Assembly (NCBI GenBank): GCA_002692055.1
Contig: NZJW01000013.1
Location: 15,483-72,211 of the forward strand
Source: Candidatus Pelagibacter sp.
Lineage (GTDB): Bacteria > Pseudomonadota > Alphaproteobacteria > Pelagibacterales > Pelagibacteraceae
Direction of reading: 5' to 3'
DNA: 56,729 nucleotides
Made by a program: the position numbers and the translations under genes. Shown piece by piece: positions 9,146 through 17,398 of this stretch (positions are counted from its first letter, which is position 1; the number at the start of each line of letters is the position of its first letter). Below the pieces are notes generated by a model that was not told where the DNA came from, made no database searches, and worked only from the letters and a program-made list of their open reading frames with translations.

Positions 9146-9799
9146 ATGCAAAATATTAAAAACATCTTTGAATTTTATCAATCATCTGGGGTTTATAATA
9201 GGGTTATTTTAAAAGAAAAAAATAAAAAAAATTTAGACACACTTGAAAATTTAAGAAAAAAAACGTTAAGATTAAAAGAATTTTATAATAAAGAAGATAA
9301 TCAGTTGGTTTTTGCAGATGGTAACAATTCTTCTAAAATCATGATTATAGGCGATATTCCAGGTGTATCAGATGAAATTCACGGAAAACCTTTTTCTGGA
9401 GAAGCTGGTTTATTATTGGATAAAATGCTTGAAGCAATTAGTTTAAACAGAAAAAAAGTATACATAACGAATATAGTTAACTTTAGATTACCCGATAATA
9501 AAAAATTAGAAGAAAATGATATAAAAAGATTTAGGCCATTAATAGATGAGCATATAAAAATTATAAATCCTAAGTTAATTTTATTATTTGGTACGTCTAC
9601 ATTACAAACTTTTTATGAAAAATATTCTATAACAAAGGTCAGAGGTAAATGGTTAAAATTGGTTATTGAAAATAAATCGTACAACTGCATGTCGAGTTTT
9701 CACCCCTCTTTCTTAATTAGACAACCGCAACAAAAAAAGGACTCATGGCAAGATCTTAAAAAATTACGAAAAAAAATAATTGAAAACAGTTTATGTTAA
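9146..9799 (+). CDS. Uracil-DNA glycosylase, family 4-like
   Basis: Excises uracil from DNA to begin base excision repair. The 217-residue protein has motif A as GDIPGVSDEIHGKPFSGEAG (69-88) and motif B as SSFHPSFL (183-190), with VYITNIVNFR between. Family 4 enzymes normally carry four Cys ligands for a 4Fe-4S cluster. Here only Cys181 and the C-terminal Cys217 exist, so no such cluster can form. The GEAPG motif has become GDIPG. The start is supported by the family-like IFEFYQSSGVYN. It overlaps rnhB by 7 bp. Confidence 0.85.
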   Translation: MQNIKNIFEFYQSSGVYNRVILKEKNKKNLDTLENLRKKTLRLKEFYNKEDNQLVFADGNNSSKIMIIGDIPGVSDEIHGKPFSGEAGLLLDKMLEAISLNRKKVYITNIVNFRLPDNKKLEENDIKRFRPLIDEHIKIINPKLILLFGTSTLQTFYEKYSITKVRGKWLKLVIENKSYNCMSSFHPSFLIRQPQQKKDSWQDLKKLRKKIIENSLC

Positions 9800-10392
9800 A
9801 TTTAATTGATGAATACAAAATATCAAAATTTATAATTGGTATAGATGAGGTTGGCAGAGGACCTTTGGCTGGACCAGTTGTTTCAGCTGCTGTAAAATTA
9901 ACTGAAAATTTTGATGTGAAACAATTGGATGACTCGAAAAAATTATCTAAAATAAAAAGAAATAAAATGTACAAAGTAATCACTAATACCTGTAAATATC
10001 ATCTTGGTATTGCAAATGTTAAAGAGATCGATAAGTATAATATATTACAAGCAACATTCCTCTCAATGAGACGTGCTATCGGTAAATTTGAACTTCCATC
10101 AAATTATAGAATTATTGTTGATGGTCCATGGTCATTTGACAAAAAAAATAAAAATATAATACCAAAAATTAAAGGCGATTTAATGTATCCATCTATTGCA
10201 GCGGCATCTATAGTTGCTAAAGTTTACAGAGATAATTTAATGTTAAGATTATCCAAAAAATACTCAAATTATGCATGGGATGCAAATTCAGGATATGGAA
10301 CAAAAAAACATATCGAGGCCATAAAAAATTTTGGTATTACTGTACATCATAGGAAATCTTTTGCTCCAATACACCAAATATTGAATCTATAA
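9793..10392 (+). CDS. rnhB: Ribonuclease HII
   Basis: Removes ribonucleotides from RNA-DNA hybrids and from ribonucleotide-containing DNA. The active-site Asp-Glu is in IGIDEVGRGPLAGPV, the third acidic residue in QLDDSKKLS, and the fourth in IIVDGPW. SIAAASIVAKVYRD and the C-terminal YGTKKHIEAIKNFGIT...HRKSFAP are characteristic. Length 199 is normal. The 7-bp overlap with the UDG gene suggests a two-gene DNA repair operon. A TTGACA promoter follows for ccrM. Confidence 0.97.
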   Translation: MLNLIDEYKISKFIIGIDEVGRGPLAGPVVSAAVKLTENFDVKQLDDSKKLSKIKRNKMYKVITNTCKYHLGIANVKEIDKYNILQATFLSMRRAIGKFELPSNYRIIVDGPWSFDKKNKNIIPKIKGDLMYPSIAAASIVAKVYRDNLMLRLSKKYSNYAWDANSGYGTKKHIEAIKNFGITVHHRKSFAPIHQILNL

Positions 10393-10419
10393 AAAAATGC
10401 ACTAGGAAATATTAGTATG

Positions 10420-10448
10420 TTGACAATAAGCTTTAAATTTAGTCTATT
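10420..10448 (+). promoter_or_regulatory. Predicted sigma70-type promoter of ccrM
   Basis: A perfect -35 TTGACA (10420-10425) is followed after 17 bp by TCTATT (10443-10448), a 4/6 match to TATAAT. The ccrM ATG is at 10466, giving a short leader. This is the best -35 hexamer noticed in the window. I looked for a TTAA-N7-TTAA CtrA box and did not find a clear one; a GAATC (GANTC) methylation site lies at 10383-10387. Confidence 0.55.
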
Positions 10449-10465
10449 CTACCTCTGGTTGAAAT

Positions 10466-11527
10466 ATGACTTTTACAAAACTATACAACTCTGACTGCTT
10501 AAAGACTTTAAAAAATATTGAAACTGAAAGTATAGATTTAATATTTGCTGATCCTCCATATAATCTGCAACTAAAAAAAGCACTTATACGTCCAGACACA
10601 TCTAAAGTATCAGCAGTAAATGACTATTGGGACAAATTTAGTTCTTTTAAACATTATGATGATTTTTCAAATGAATGGATTAACGAGTGTAAGAGAATTT
10701 TAAAAAAAAGTGGTTCAATTTGGATAATTGGTAGTTATCACAATATATTTAGATTGGGAAAGATTATCCAAGATAAAAATTTCTGGATTTTAAATGATGT
10801 GATTTGGAATAAAAAAAATCCAATGCCAAACTTTAAAGGTACTAGACTCACAAATGCACATGAAACTCTTATTTGGGCTGCAAAATCAGATAAATCAAAA
10901 TATACTTTTAATTATCATTCTATGAAAACATTTAACGACGATAAACAACTTAGATCTGATTGGAACATAGCTATTTGCAATGGCTCAGAAAGAATAACCT
11001 CAAATAATAAAAAAATTCACACTACTCAGAAGCCAGAGGCTTTATTGTATCGTATTATTATATGTTCAAGCAATAAAAATGACACTATTCTTGATCCATT
11101 TATGGGCACAGGAACTACTGGTGCGGTATCAAAAAAGTTAGGTAGAAATTTTATAGGTATTGAAAAAGATAAAAAATACTTCAAAGTTTCTGAACAACGA
11201 ATTAATGTAATAAATGAAATCGATGAGAGTCTCAATATTCCTATGATTAATAAAAAAAAAGAGAAAAGAATACCATTTGGTTATTTGGTAGAAACTGGTT
11301 TAGTGGAACCAGGACTAAATTTATTTGACTTAAAGAAAAAATATAAGGCAAGAGTAATGGCGGATGGTTCAATTTATTGTAATAAAATTCAAGGGTCTAT
11401 TCATAAAGTGGGGGCAGAGATTCAAGGTATGCCAAGCTGCAACGGTTGGTCATACTGGCATTTCAAAATTGAAGGAAAGTTAGAGCCGATTGATTATCTA
11501 AGAAAAAAAATAAGAAGTTCACTATAA
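10466..11527 (+). CDS. ccrM: CcrM-type adenine-N6 DNA methyltransferase (GANTC)
   Basis: Beta-class N6-adenine methyltransferase. In Caulobacter the orthologue methylates GANTC and is cell-cycle controlled. The catalytic motif DPPY is at residues 29-32, and the SAM-binding motif appears as DPFMGTGTTGAVSKKLGRNF, with motif order IV before I. The C-terminal extension from residue 265 onward, ending in CNGWSYWHFK, is the domain typical of CcrM and absent from simple M.HinfI-like enzymes. There is no cognate nuclease nearby, so it is an orphan. Length 353 matches CcrM. Its end overlaps the convergent FAD monooxygenase by 6 bp. Confidence 0.94.
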   Translation: MTFTKLYNSDCLKTLKNIETESIDLIFADPPYNLQLKKALIRPDTSKVSAVNDYWDKFSSFKHYDDFSNEWINECKRILKKSGSIWIIGSYHNIFRLGKIIQDKNFWILNDVIWNKKNPMPNFKGTRLTNAHETLIWAAKSDKSKYTFNYHSMKTFNDDKQLRSDWNIAICNGSERITSNNKKIHTTQKPEALLYRIIICSSNKNDTILDPFMGTGTTGAVSKKLGRNFIGIEKDKKYFKVSEQRINVINEIDESLNIPMINKKKEKRIPFGYLVETGLVEPGLNLFDLKKKYKARVMADGSIYCNKIQGSIHKVGAEIQGMPSCNGWSYWHFKIEGKLEPIDYLRKKIRSSL

Positions 11528-12640
11528 TCCTTTTTTAAAGTCATAATTAAATATAAAACTATTTATTAATTTTGTTAAAAATTTAGATACACATATTAGT
11601 CTTATAAATAAGTTTCTTATCCATCTAAATATGAAAAAAGATTGGTGAAATATTATTATATTGTTTTCTGACTTTGAAATTATTTTTTTAATTCGAGTAT
11701 TTCTTATTTGATAGAGACTATCTGCTAAAATTTTATTCTTCTGAATCAAATTAAATAAGATATACGCGTCTTCTATAGCCTGAGCTGCTCCTTGCGCTCT
11801 TGATGGTATAAAACCATGTGAACTGTCACCAATAAAAAACGTTTTCTCATGTCCATAATAAATTTTATTAAGTTTATAAATAGGCCATATTTTTACTTTT
11901 AAATTATTAGAAAAGTTATTATCCAAATTTGAAAGGAAACTTTTATAATTTGTATTAAAATCTTTAATCTCAGAATTGTAATCTGAAATTTGATCATTGA
12001 GTTGCGCTTTTTTTACTAGAGTAAATGAATAATTACAATTTTGATCTATAGGATATTTAACCAAATGAAAGTTATTGCCCATATACAAATCAATCATATT
12101 AGAATTCTTACTATCTGAAAATGTCCCTCGAAATGCAGAATACCCAGAATATATTGGATGTATTTTTTTATACCTTAATTTTGAGAAAATCCCGTCAGCA
12201 ATAACTAAAATATCAAAGTTTTGCTTAGTTTGATCTTTAAATGAAATCGTTCTGTTATATATTTTGATTGCTTCTTTTTCAGTTATATTATTTTTTAAAT
12301 CAAATTCGTTAATTAAAAATTGCACCAAACTATCTCTATTGAGGGTAACATAATAATCTTTTTTTAAATAATCTAAATTCATTGTTGCTATTTTTATATT
12401 TGAAATACAGTCATAAAATGAGAGTGATTGTATTTTGCAAAATTTATCTTTATTAAATGAATCAAAATTTAATTCTTTAAGAATTTTAATCGCATTAGGA
12501 GAAATTTGAATACCATTGATATTTCTTGACTTAACTATATTTTTTTCAAAAATAGAAATTTCATATTTTTTACTTTTTTTTAAAAATGATGCTAAAACCA
12601 ACCCTGAAATACCAGCGCCTACTATTCCCACTCTTTTCAT
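11522..12640 (-). CDS. FAD-dependent monooxygenase (salicylate hydroxylase / UbiH-like)
   Basis: Group A flavoprotein hydroxylase. The Rossmann FAD motif is VGIVGAGISGLVLASFLKK at the N terminus, followed by NGIQISPNAIKIL, the DG motif ILVIADGIFSKLR and the GD motif FIGDSSHGFIPSRAQGAAQA. The spelling of the last block resembles salicylate hydroxylase-like enzymes more than UbiH/UbiF. The substrate is unknown; ubiquinone-ring hydroxylation is a possibility in a ubiquinone-using organism. The C-terminal 50 residues are hydrophobic and basic. It overlaps mutY by 4 bp and is co-transcribed with it. Confidence 0.8.
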   Translation of the reverse strand: MKRVGIVGAGISGLVLASFLKKSKKYEISIFEKNIVKSRNINGIQISPNAIKILKELNFDSFNKDKFCKIQSLSFYDCISNIKIATMNLDYLKKDYYVTLNRDSLVQFLINEFDLKNNITEKEAIKIYNRTISFKDQTKQNFDILVIADGIFSKLRYKKIHPIYSGYSAFRGTFSDSKNSNMIDLYMGNNFHLVKYPIDQNCNYSFTLVKKAQLNDQISDYNSEIKDFNTNYKSFLSNLDNNFSNNLKVKIWPIYKLNKIYYGHEKTFFIGDSSHGFIPSRAQGAAQAIEDAYILFNLIQKNKILADSLYQIRNTRIKKIISKSENNIIIFHQSFFIFRWIRNLFIRLICVSKFLTKLINSFIFNYDFKKGL

Positions 12641-13653
12641 ATTATAAACTTTGTTTTCTTTAAGATTTTAATTAAAAAACTAGATTTAAAATTATTTTGC
12701 AATTGTTTAAATGTATAAAAATTTAAATGATTATGAATTTTTTTACAATTTTTAATTTTAATACAGCTTATTTCAGCTTTAAAATTTGAAATTGAGGTAT
12801 TAATTTTACAAAAAAAAGAATATTTGACATCTTTTCCAAAAAAATTTTTTAATTTCGTTTGAGTATTGTCATGATCTTTTTCAATAATTGGCACATTGAG
12901 AAAACCGTTGAGAGGTCCAAAATCATTTTTTCTGGTCAACAAAATTTTTGTATTTTTAATATATATGCATGCAATTAGTTTTCTTATTTTTTGGCTAGTA
13001 TTTTTAGAAGACTTGAAATTCTTAAATGTATTATATTTAAACTTACAATCATCTTTTAGATAACAATCAATGCACAAGGGATTTTTAGGTTTGCAAATCA
13101 ATGCTCCTAATTCCATTATTCCCTGCATTAATGAACTTGGGTTTTTCTTAACTTTAAGTTTGTTGACATAATATTGTATTTTTTTTTTGTCTTTAACTAA
13201 AAATAATCTAGACACAACTCTAGAAACATTGCCATCTATACCAATTTCACTTTTATCATGTCCGATAGATAGTAAAGCTTTAGCGGTATAATCCCCAATA
13301 CCAGGTAATTTTATAAGATCGTCATAATTCATTGGTAATTTTGAATTATATTTTTTTGAAATAATTCTAGAAGTTTCTAATAAAAATTTAGCCCTTCTGT
13401 AATATCCTAGGCCTTCCCATAGCTTGTTTACCTTCGATTGATGGGTTTTGGATAATTTCTGGATAGTGTTAATATTCTTGTAGAAGTTGTTAAAATAAGG
13501 GATTGCTGTTTTGACTTGTGTTTGTTGAAGCATATATTCACTCAATAAAACTTTATAATGCCTGTCTTTTTGGGATTTAAACTTTCTCCATGGTAAATCT
13601 CTTTGATATTTTTTGTACCAAGCTAAAATTTTTTTTGATATTGATAAATACAT
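12637..13653 (-). CDS. mutY: A/G-specific adenine glycosylase
   Basis: Removes adenine mispaired with 8-oxoguanine. The HhH-GPD core shows the catalytic Glu39 in SEYMLQQTQV, the helix-hairpin-helix LPGIGDYTAKALL, and the catalytic Asp140 in IDGNVSRV. The 4Fe-4S ligands are Cys187, Cys194, Cys197 and Cys203 with C-x6-C-x2-C-x5-C spacing. A C-terminal NUDIX-like domain for 8-oxoG recognition follows (LLTRKNDFGPLNGFLNVP). Length 338 is normal. Its ATG lies only 5 bp from the start of the divergent DUF721 gene. Confidence 0.95.
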   Translation of the reverse strand: MYLSISKKILAWYKKYQRDLPWRKFKSQKDRHYKVLLSEYMLQQTQVKTAIPYFNNFYKNINTIQKLSKTHQSKVNKLWEGLGYYRRAKFLLETSRIISKKYNSKLPMNYDDLIKLPGIGDYTAKALLSIGHDKSEIGIDGNVSRVVSRLFLVKDKKKIQYYVNKLKVKKNPSSLMQGIMELGALICKPKNPLCIDCYLKDDCKFKYNTFKNFKSSKNTSQKIRKLIACIYIKNTKILLTRKNDFGPLNGFLNVPIIEKDHDNTQTKLKNFFGKDVKYSFFCKINTSISNFKAEISCIKIKNCKKIHNHLNFYTFKQLQNNFKSSFLIKILKKTKFII

Positions 13654-13658
13654 AATAA

Positions 13659-14111
13659 ATGAAAAAAAATAGAAACTTTAGTTCATTAAAACCTATAGGA
13701 GCATTATTACCAGATAATATAAAGAAATTAATAAAAAATAACGTTTCAACAAATTTAGATACCTTAAAAAAGTCCTGGTTAATAATTCTAGGAAAAAAAA
13801 CAGCTAAAAAGTGTGAATTAATCAAAATTCAAAAATACAGTAACAAAAACTGTATTTTTTTAAAAGTTGATCGGAAATTTTTAATCGAAATTGATTATGA
13901 AAGAGACCGTATAATAGAAAAGATAAATTCTTTCTTAGGTTATGAGTTTGCGACAAAAATATTAATAAATTTTAAAGATATTAACAGTACACAATTAGTT
14001 AAAAAAAGTTTAAACTTAAAAGAGAAAACTAGAAATTTAATAGAATCAGTAAAAGATGAAGAATTAAGAAAAAAACTAATGAATTTTTCACATAAGGAAA
14101 AGTATGAATAA
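13659..14111 (+). CDS. DUF721 (DciA-like) protein
   Basis: A 150-residue basic protein with an N-terminal FSSLKPIGALLPDNI segment and a KH-like core, which I match to DUF721. Members include DciA, the ancestral loader of the replicative helicase DnaB; this function is known for the family, not shown here. The neighbourhood mutY-DUF721-DsbA-SMC is a recurrent alphaproteobacterial gene order. The C-terminal tail is charged and helical. It overlaps the dsbA-like gene by 8 bp. Confidence 0.75.
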   Translation: MKKNRNFSSLKPIGALLPDNIKKLIKNNVSTNLDTLKKSWLIILGKKTAKKCELIKIQKYSNKNCIFLKVDRKFLIEIDYERDRIIEKINSFLGYEFATKILINFKDINSTQLVKKSLNLKEKTRNLIESVKDEELRKKLMNFSHKEKYE

Positions 14112-14682
14112 AATTACAATTTTAATAATATTCATTTTTATTTCTTGCCCACTTAAAGCAGAAAATAATATCGTGACCTACGGTTTAAAATCACAAAGTA
14201 CTAAAATAAATATTAAAGTTTACTCATCTCTTACATGCCCTTATTGCGCAGAATTTCATTTGAAAATTTTACCAAATATTATCAAAAAATATGTTTCTTC
14301 TGAGCAAGTCTACATTGAGTTACATGATTATCCATTAGATCAAGGTGCACTAATAGCTGCTCAAGTGCAAAAGTGTTTTTCGATAAAAGATCAAAAATTA
14401 TTTCTTGATGAAATTTATAAAACTCAATCTAAATGGGGTGCCGCTAAAAGTTTAAAAGATTTAGAGTATAATTTAAGTGAGATAACTAAACCATTAAATT
14501 TAGATAATGAAAAATTTAAAAAATGTATCAAAAATAAAGATTTTGAAACAATTGTACTTAAAAGTAGAATAAATGCTCAAAATAAATATGACATAAATTC
14601 TACGCCAACTCTAATTATAAATGAAAAAAAATACAAAGGTAAATTAAAAAATATTGACAAATATATTCAAAAATTACTTTAA
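14104..14682 (+). CDS. DsbA-like periplasmic thioredoxin-fold protein
   Basis: Probable thiol:disulfide oxidoreductase. A signal peptide (residues 1-20, ending LKAE) precedes a DsbA-type thioredoxin fold. The active site is CPYC (Cys45, Cys48) in the segment SSLTCPYCAEFH. The later STPTLIINEKKYKG contains the cis-Pro loop typical of the fold. Length 192 is in the range of alphaproteobacterial DsbA-family proteins. Two further Cys occur in the helical insert (KCFSIK, KCIKNK). It lies between DUF721 and smc, 3 bp before smc. Confidence 0.88.
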   Translation: MNKITILIIFIFISCPLKAENNIVTYGLKSQSTKINIKVYSSLTCPYCAEFHLKILPNIIKKYVSSEQVYIELHDYPLDQGALIAAQVQKCFSIKDQKLFLDEIYKTQSKWGAAKSLKDLEYNLSEITKPLNLDNEKFKKCIKNKDFETIVLKSRINAQNKYDINSTPTLIINEKKYKGKLKNIDKYIQKLL

Positions 14683-14685
14683 AAA

Positions 14686-17115
14686 ATGAAATTTAAAGAA
14701 TTAGAAGTATCAGGGTTTAAATCTTTTGCAGAAAAGACGAATATTTATATTGAAAGCGGTCTAACAGGAATTGTTGGACCCAATGGATGTGGAAAATCGA
14801 ATGTTGTTGAAGCTTTAAGATGGTGCATGGGCGAGTCCTCAGCCAAAAGCCTCAGAGGTTCAGGAATGGAAGATGTTATATTTAATGGAACCTCTGATTT
14901 GCCATCAAAAAATTTTTGCGAAGTTTCAATTAAACTAGAAAATAATAACAACATTGCTCAATATAAAAATACTCCTGAAATAGAAATAAAAAGAAAGTTA
15001 GAAAAAGATAAAGGATCAAAATTTTATATTAATGGAAAAGAAGTAAGGGCCAAAGATGTTCAAATTTTATTTGCAGATTTATCAACTGGACCTCATTCAC
15101 CATCAATGGTCAGTCAGGGAAGAGTTGGAGAACTAATAACAGCAAAACCCACTGATCGTAGAGCAATTCTGGAAGAGGCAGCGGGAATAGCTGGTCTTCA
15201 CGCTAGGCGACATGAAGCAGAACTAAGATTAAATGCTGCAGAAAATAATTTAAAAAAAGCTGATGATTTAATGCGTCAAATCGAGAACCAACTTAAAAAC
15301 CTATTAAAACAAGCTCAAGAAGCGACAAAATATAAAGAAATATCTGATGAAATTAGAAAATTTGAAGCTGCAATAATTTATTTAAATGCTTTAAACGTTG
15401 AAGATGAAATAACAGAAAATAACGAAAAATTAAACGAGTTTGAAGATGAAATAAGTGCAATAAATATAGAGAAAAACTTTAACGAAAATGAAATTGAAAA
15501 ACTCAACTCTGAAATCAAACCTATATCAATAAAATCTAACGAATTAGTTAATAATCTACAAAAACTAAATATAGAATTTGATCAAATTAATAAAGAGGAA
15601 GAAAGAATTAATTTAGAAATAGAAAAATTAAAAAAAGATATAAAGTTAAACTACAGTGATATAAACAGAGAAAAAGAAATTATTGCTAATTCTACAAATA
15701 ATGGAGAAAGGTTAACACAAGAAAAAGAGGAAATTTTAATCGTCGAGAAAAATTATTATGACATTGAAAAAAAAGCTACTGATGATTACAAATCTTCATT
15801 AAATAATCTCAATAAAGCAAAAGAAAATTTAAAAAAGTTTTTCGATAGATTAATAAATATTATTAAAAACAAAGAAAATATTGACGAAAATAGTATTCAC
15901 CGGGAATTTGAAAATAATCTTTCAGAAATAGAAGATAGAGAAGAAAAATATGCGTCTAGATTTGGAAAATACGATTTAGTTAAAGGAGAGGCTATAAAAA
16001 GAAAAGAAAGGCTAAATAATATTGAAAAAGAAATTAAGAATTGGAGAGATTTAAAAGATAATTCGTCAAACAAACTTACAGAATTAAAAGATAAGCTGAA
16101 GCTATTAGAAAATAATCTTGAAACAACTAATGATGAGCCAAGACAAATAGCTGAAAAGAGAGGTTCTTATCAACAAAGTATAAAAAATATTGAGAAAGAT
16201 ATTGAAAGTATAAAAGCAAATATAATTTCAAAACAAAATCAAATAGATGAATTAAATATATCTCTAAAAAAAATCAACGAAAATACTTTAGAAAAAACTG
16301 AGTCAAAGGTAAGGTCACAAACTATAATTGAAAGCTTACGCTCAAAAATAAAAGATTTTGAAAAAAGAAGTTTAATGGAATTTAATCTAAATTTAAAGAG
16401 TATACCCAATTTTTCAAAGATCGAAAATCTTACAAATTTCAAAATAGATGAAGCTTACAATCATTTAGAACTTTTGAAAAAAAGAAGAGATTCATTAGGT
16501 GCCGTCAATTTAAGAGCAGATAATGAGACTAAAGAGCTTCAAGAAAAAATTGATAAAATGATGGATGATAGAAAAGATTTAGTTCAAGGTCTTCAAAAAT
16601 TAAAATCGAGTATTAATGATTTAAATCAAAAAGGACGAGAAAGACTTTTAGATGCTTATGAAAAAGTTAACAGGAAATTTAATGATGTTTACACAAAACT
16701 ATTTGCGGGAGGGAATGCCAGATTAGAACTAATAGAATCTGACGACCCATTAGAAGCAGGGTTAGAACTCCTTGTAAGCCCACCCGGAAAAAAACTTCAA
16801 TCAATCACTTTATTATCTGGGGGTGAACAGGCGCTAACATCTTTAGCACTAATTTTTGCAGTTTTTTTAATTAATCCGGCTCCTATATGTGTGCTAGATG
16901 AAGTGGATGCACCTTTGGATGATGCTAATGTTACAAGATTTAATTCTCTACTTTACGAACTTACAAAGATAACAAATACAAAATTTTTAATAATTACACA
17001 TCATGCGTTAACTATGTCAAAGATGAATAGACTGTATGGGGTTACAATGGCAGATAGAGGTGTAAGTCAACTTGTTTCGGTTAATCTAGATAAAGCAGAA
17101 GAACTAGTTGCATAA
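14686..17115 (+). CDS. smc: Chromosome segregation SMC ATPase, short form lacking a recognisable hinge
   Basis: Structural-maintenance-of-chromosomes ATPase that organises and segregates DNA. The head halves are complete: Walker A GPNGCGKSN (31-39), ABC signature LLSGGEQAL (709-717) and Walker B ICVLDEVDAP (734-743), with a final H-loop THHAL. Between them, about residues 165-640 are charged heptad-like coiled coil. Bacterial SMCs are usually about 1150-1190 residues with a globular hinge of about 150 residues at mid-coil. This one has 809 and shows no glycine-rich hinge and no CxxC zinc hook. The likely turn is near residues 385-405. SbcC/Rad50 and RecN are less likely because the head motifs are SMC-type. 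Confidence 0.92.
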   Translation: MKFKELEVSGFKSFAEKTNIYIESGLTGIVGPNGCGKSNVVEALRWCMGESSAKSLRGSGMEDVIFNGTSDLPSKNFCEVSIKLENNNNIAQYKNTPEIEIKRKLEKDKGSKFYINGKEVRAKDVQILFADLSTGPHSPSMVSQGRVGELITAKPTDRRAILEEAAGIAGLHARRHEAELRLNAAENNLKKADDLMRQIENQLKNLLKQAQEATKYKEISDEIRKFEAAIIYLNALNVEDEITENNEKLNEFEDEISAINIEKNFNENEIEKLNSEIKPISIKSNELVNNLQKLNIEFDQINKEEERINLEIEKLKKDIKLNYSDINREKEIIANSTNNGERLTQEKEEILIVEKNYYDIEKKATDDYKSSLNNLNKAKENLKKFFDRLINIIKNKENIDENSIHREFENNLSEIEDREEKYASRFGKYDLVKGEAIKRKERLNNIEKEIKNWRDLKDNSSNKLTELKDKLKLLENNLETTNDEPRQIAEKRGSYQQSIKNIEKDIESIKANIISKQNQIDELNISLKKINENTLEKTESKVRSQTIIESLRSKIKDFEKRSLMEFNLNLKSIPNFSKIENLTNFKIDEAYNHLELLKKRRDSLGAVNLRADNETKELQEKIDKMMDDRKDLVQGLQKLKSSINDLNQKGRERLLDAYEKVNRKFNDVYTKLFAGGNARLELIESDDPLEAGLELLVSPPGKKLQSITLLSGGEQALTSLALIFAVFLINPAPICVLDEVDAPLDDANVTRFNSLLYELTKITNTKFLIITHHALTMSKMNRLYGVTMADRGVSQLVSVNLDKAEELVA

Positions 17116-17121
17116 AAAATA

Positions 17122-17394
17122 ATGGATCCTAAAGAAATTAAAGAGAAAATAGAGAAAATGAAACTAGATATTGAGATTAAAAAAATGCAAACTAAAAATG
17201 TGAGTCCACTCGGGCAAGCAATGAAAATGGGAACGGAATTTGTTGCTGCCGTTTTTGTCGCAAGCTTTATGGGTTTTTATATCGACAAATGGCTCGAAAC
17301 TACGCCAATTTTTATAATTTTTTTTTTTATTGTAGGGTCAGTAGCAGGCATATTTAATGTTGTGAGATCCTCTAAAATGATTAATAAGGATTAA
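17122..17394 (+). CDS. atpI: ATP synthase protein I (AtpI/AtpZ family)
   Basis: Small membrane protein thought to assist c-ring assembly or Mg uptake for the F-ATPase. The 90 residues begin with a charged helix and then two transmembrane segments (MGTEFVAAVFVASFMGFYI and PIFIIFFFIVGSVAGIFN) joined by DKWLETT, the AtpI family pattern. It is the first gene of the F0 operon, 4 bp before atpB, and follows smc by 6 bp, so no separate promoter is obvious. Confidence 0.9.
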   Translation: MDPKEIKEKIEKMKLDIEIKKMQTKNVSPLGQAMKMGTEFVAAVFVASFMGFYIDKWLETTPIFIIFFFIVGSVAGIFNVVRSSKMINKD

Positions 17395-17398
17395 TTCT

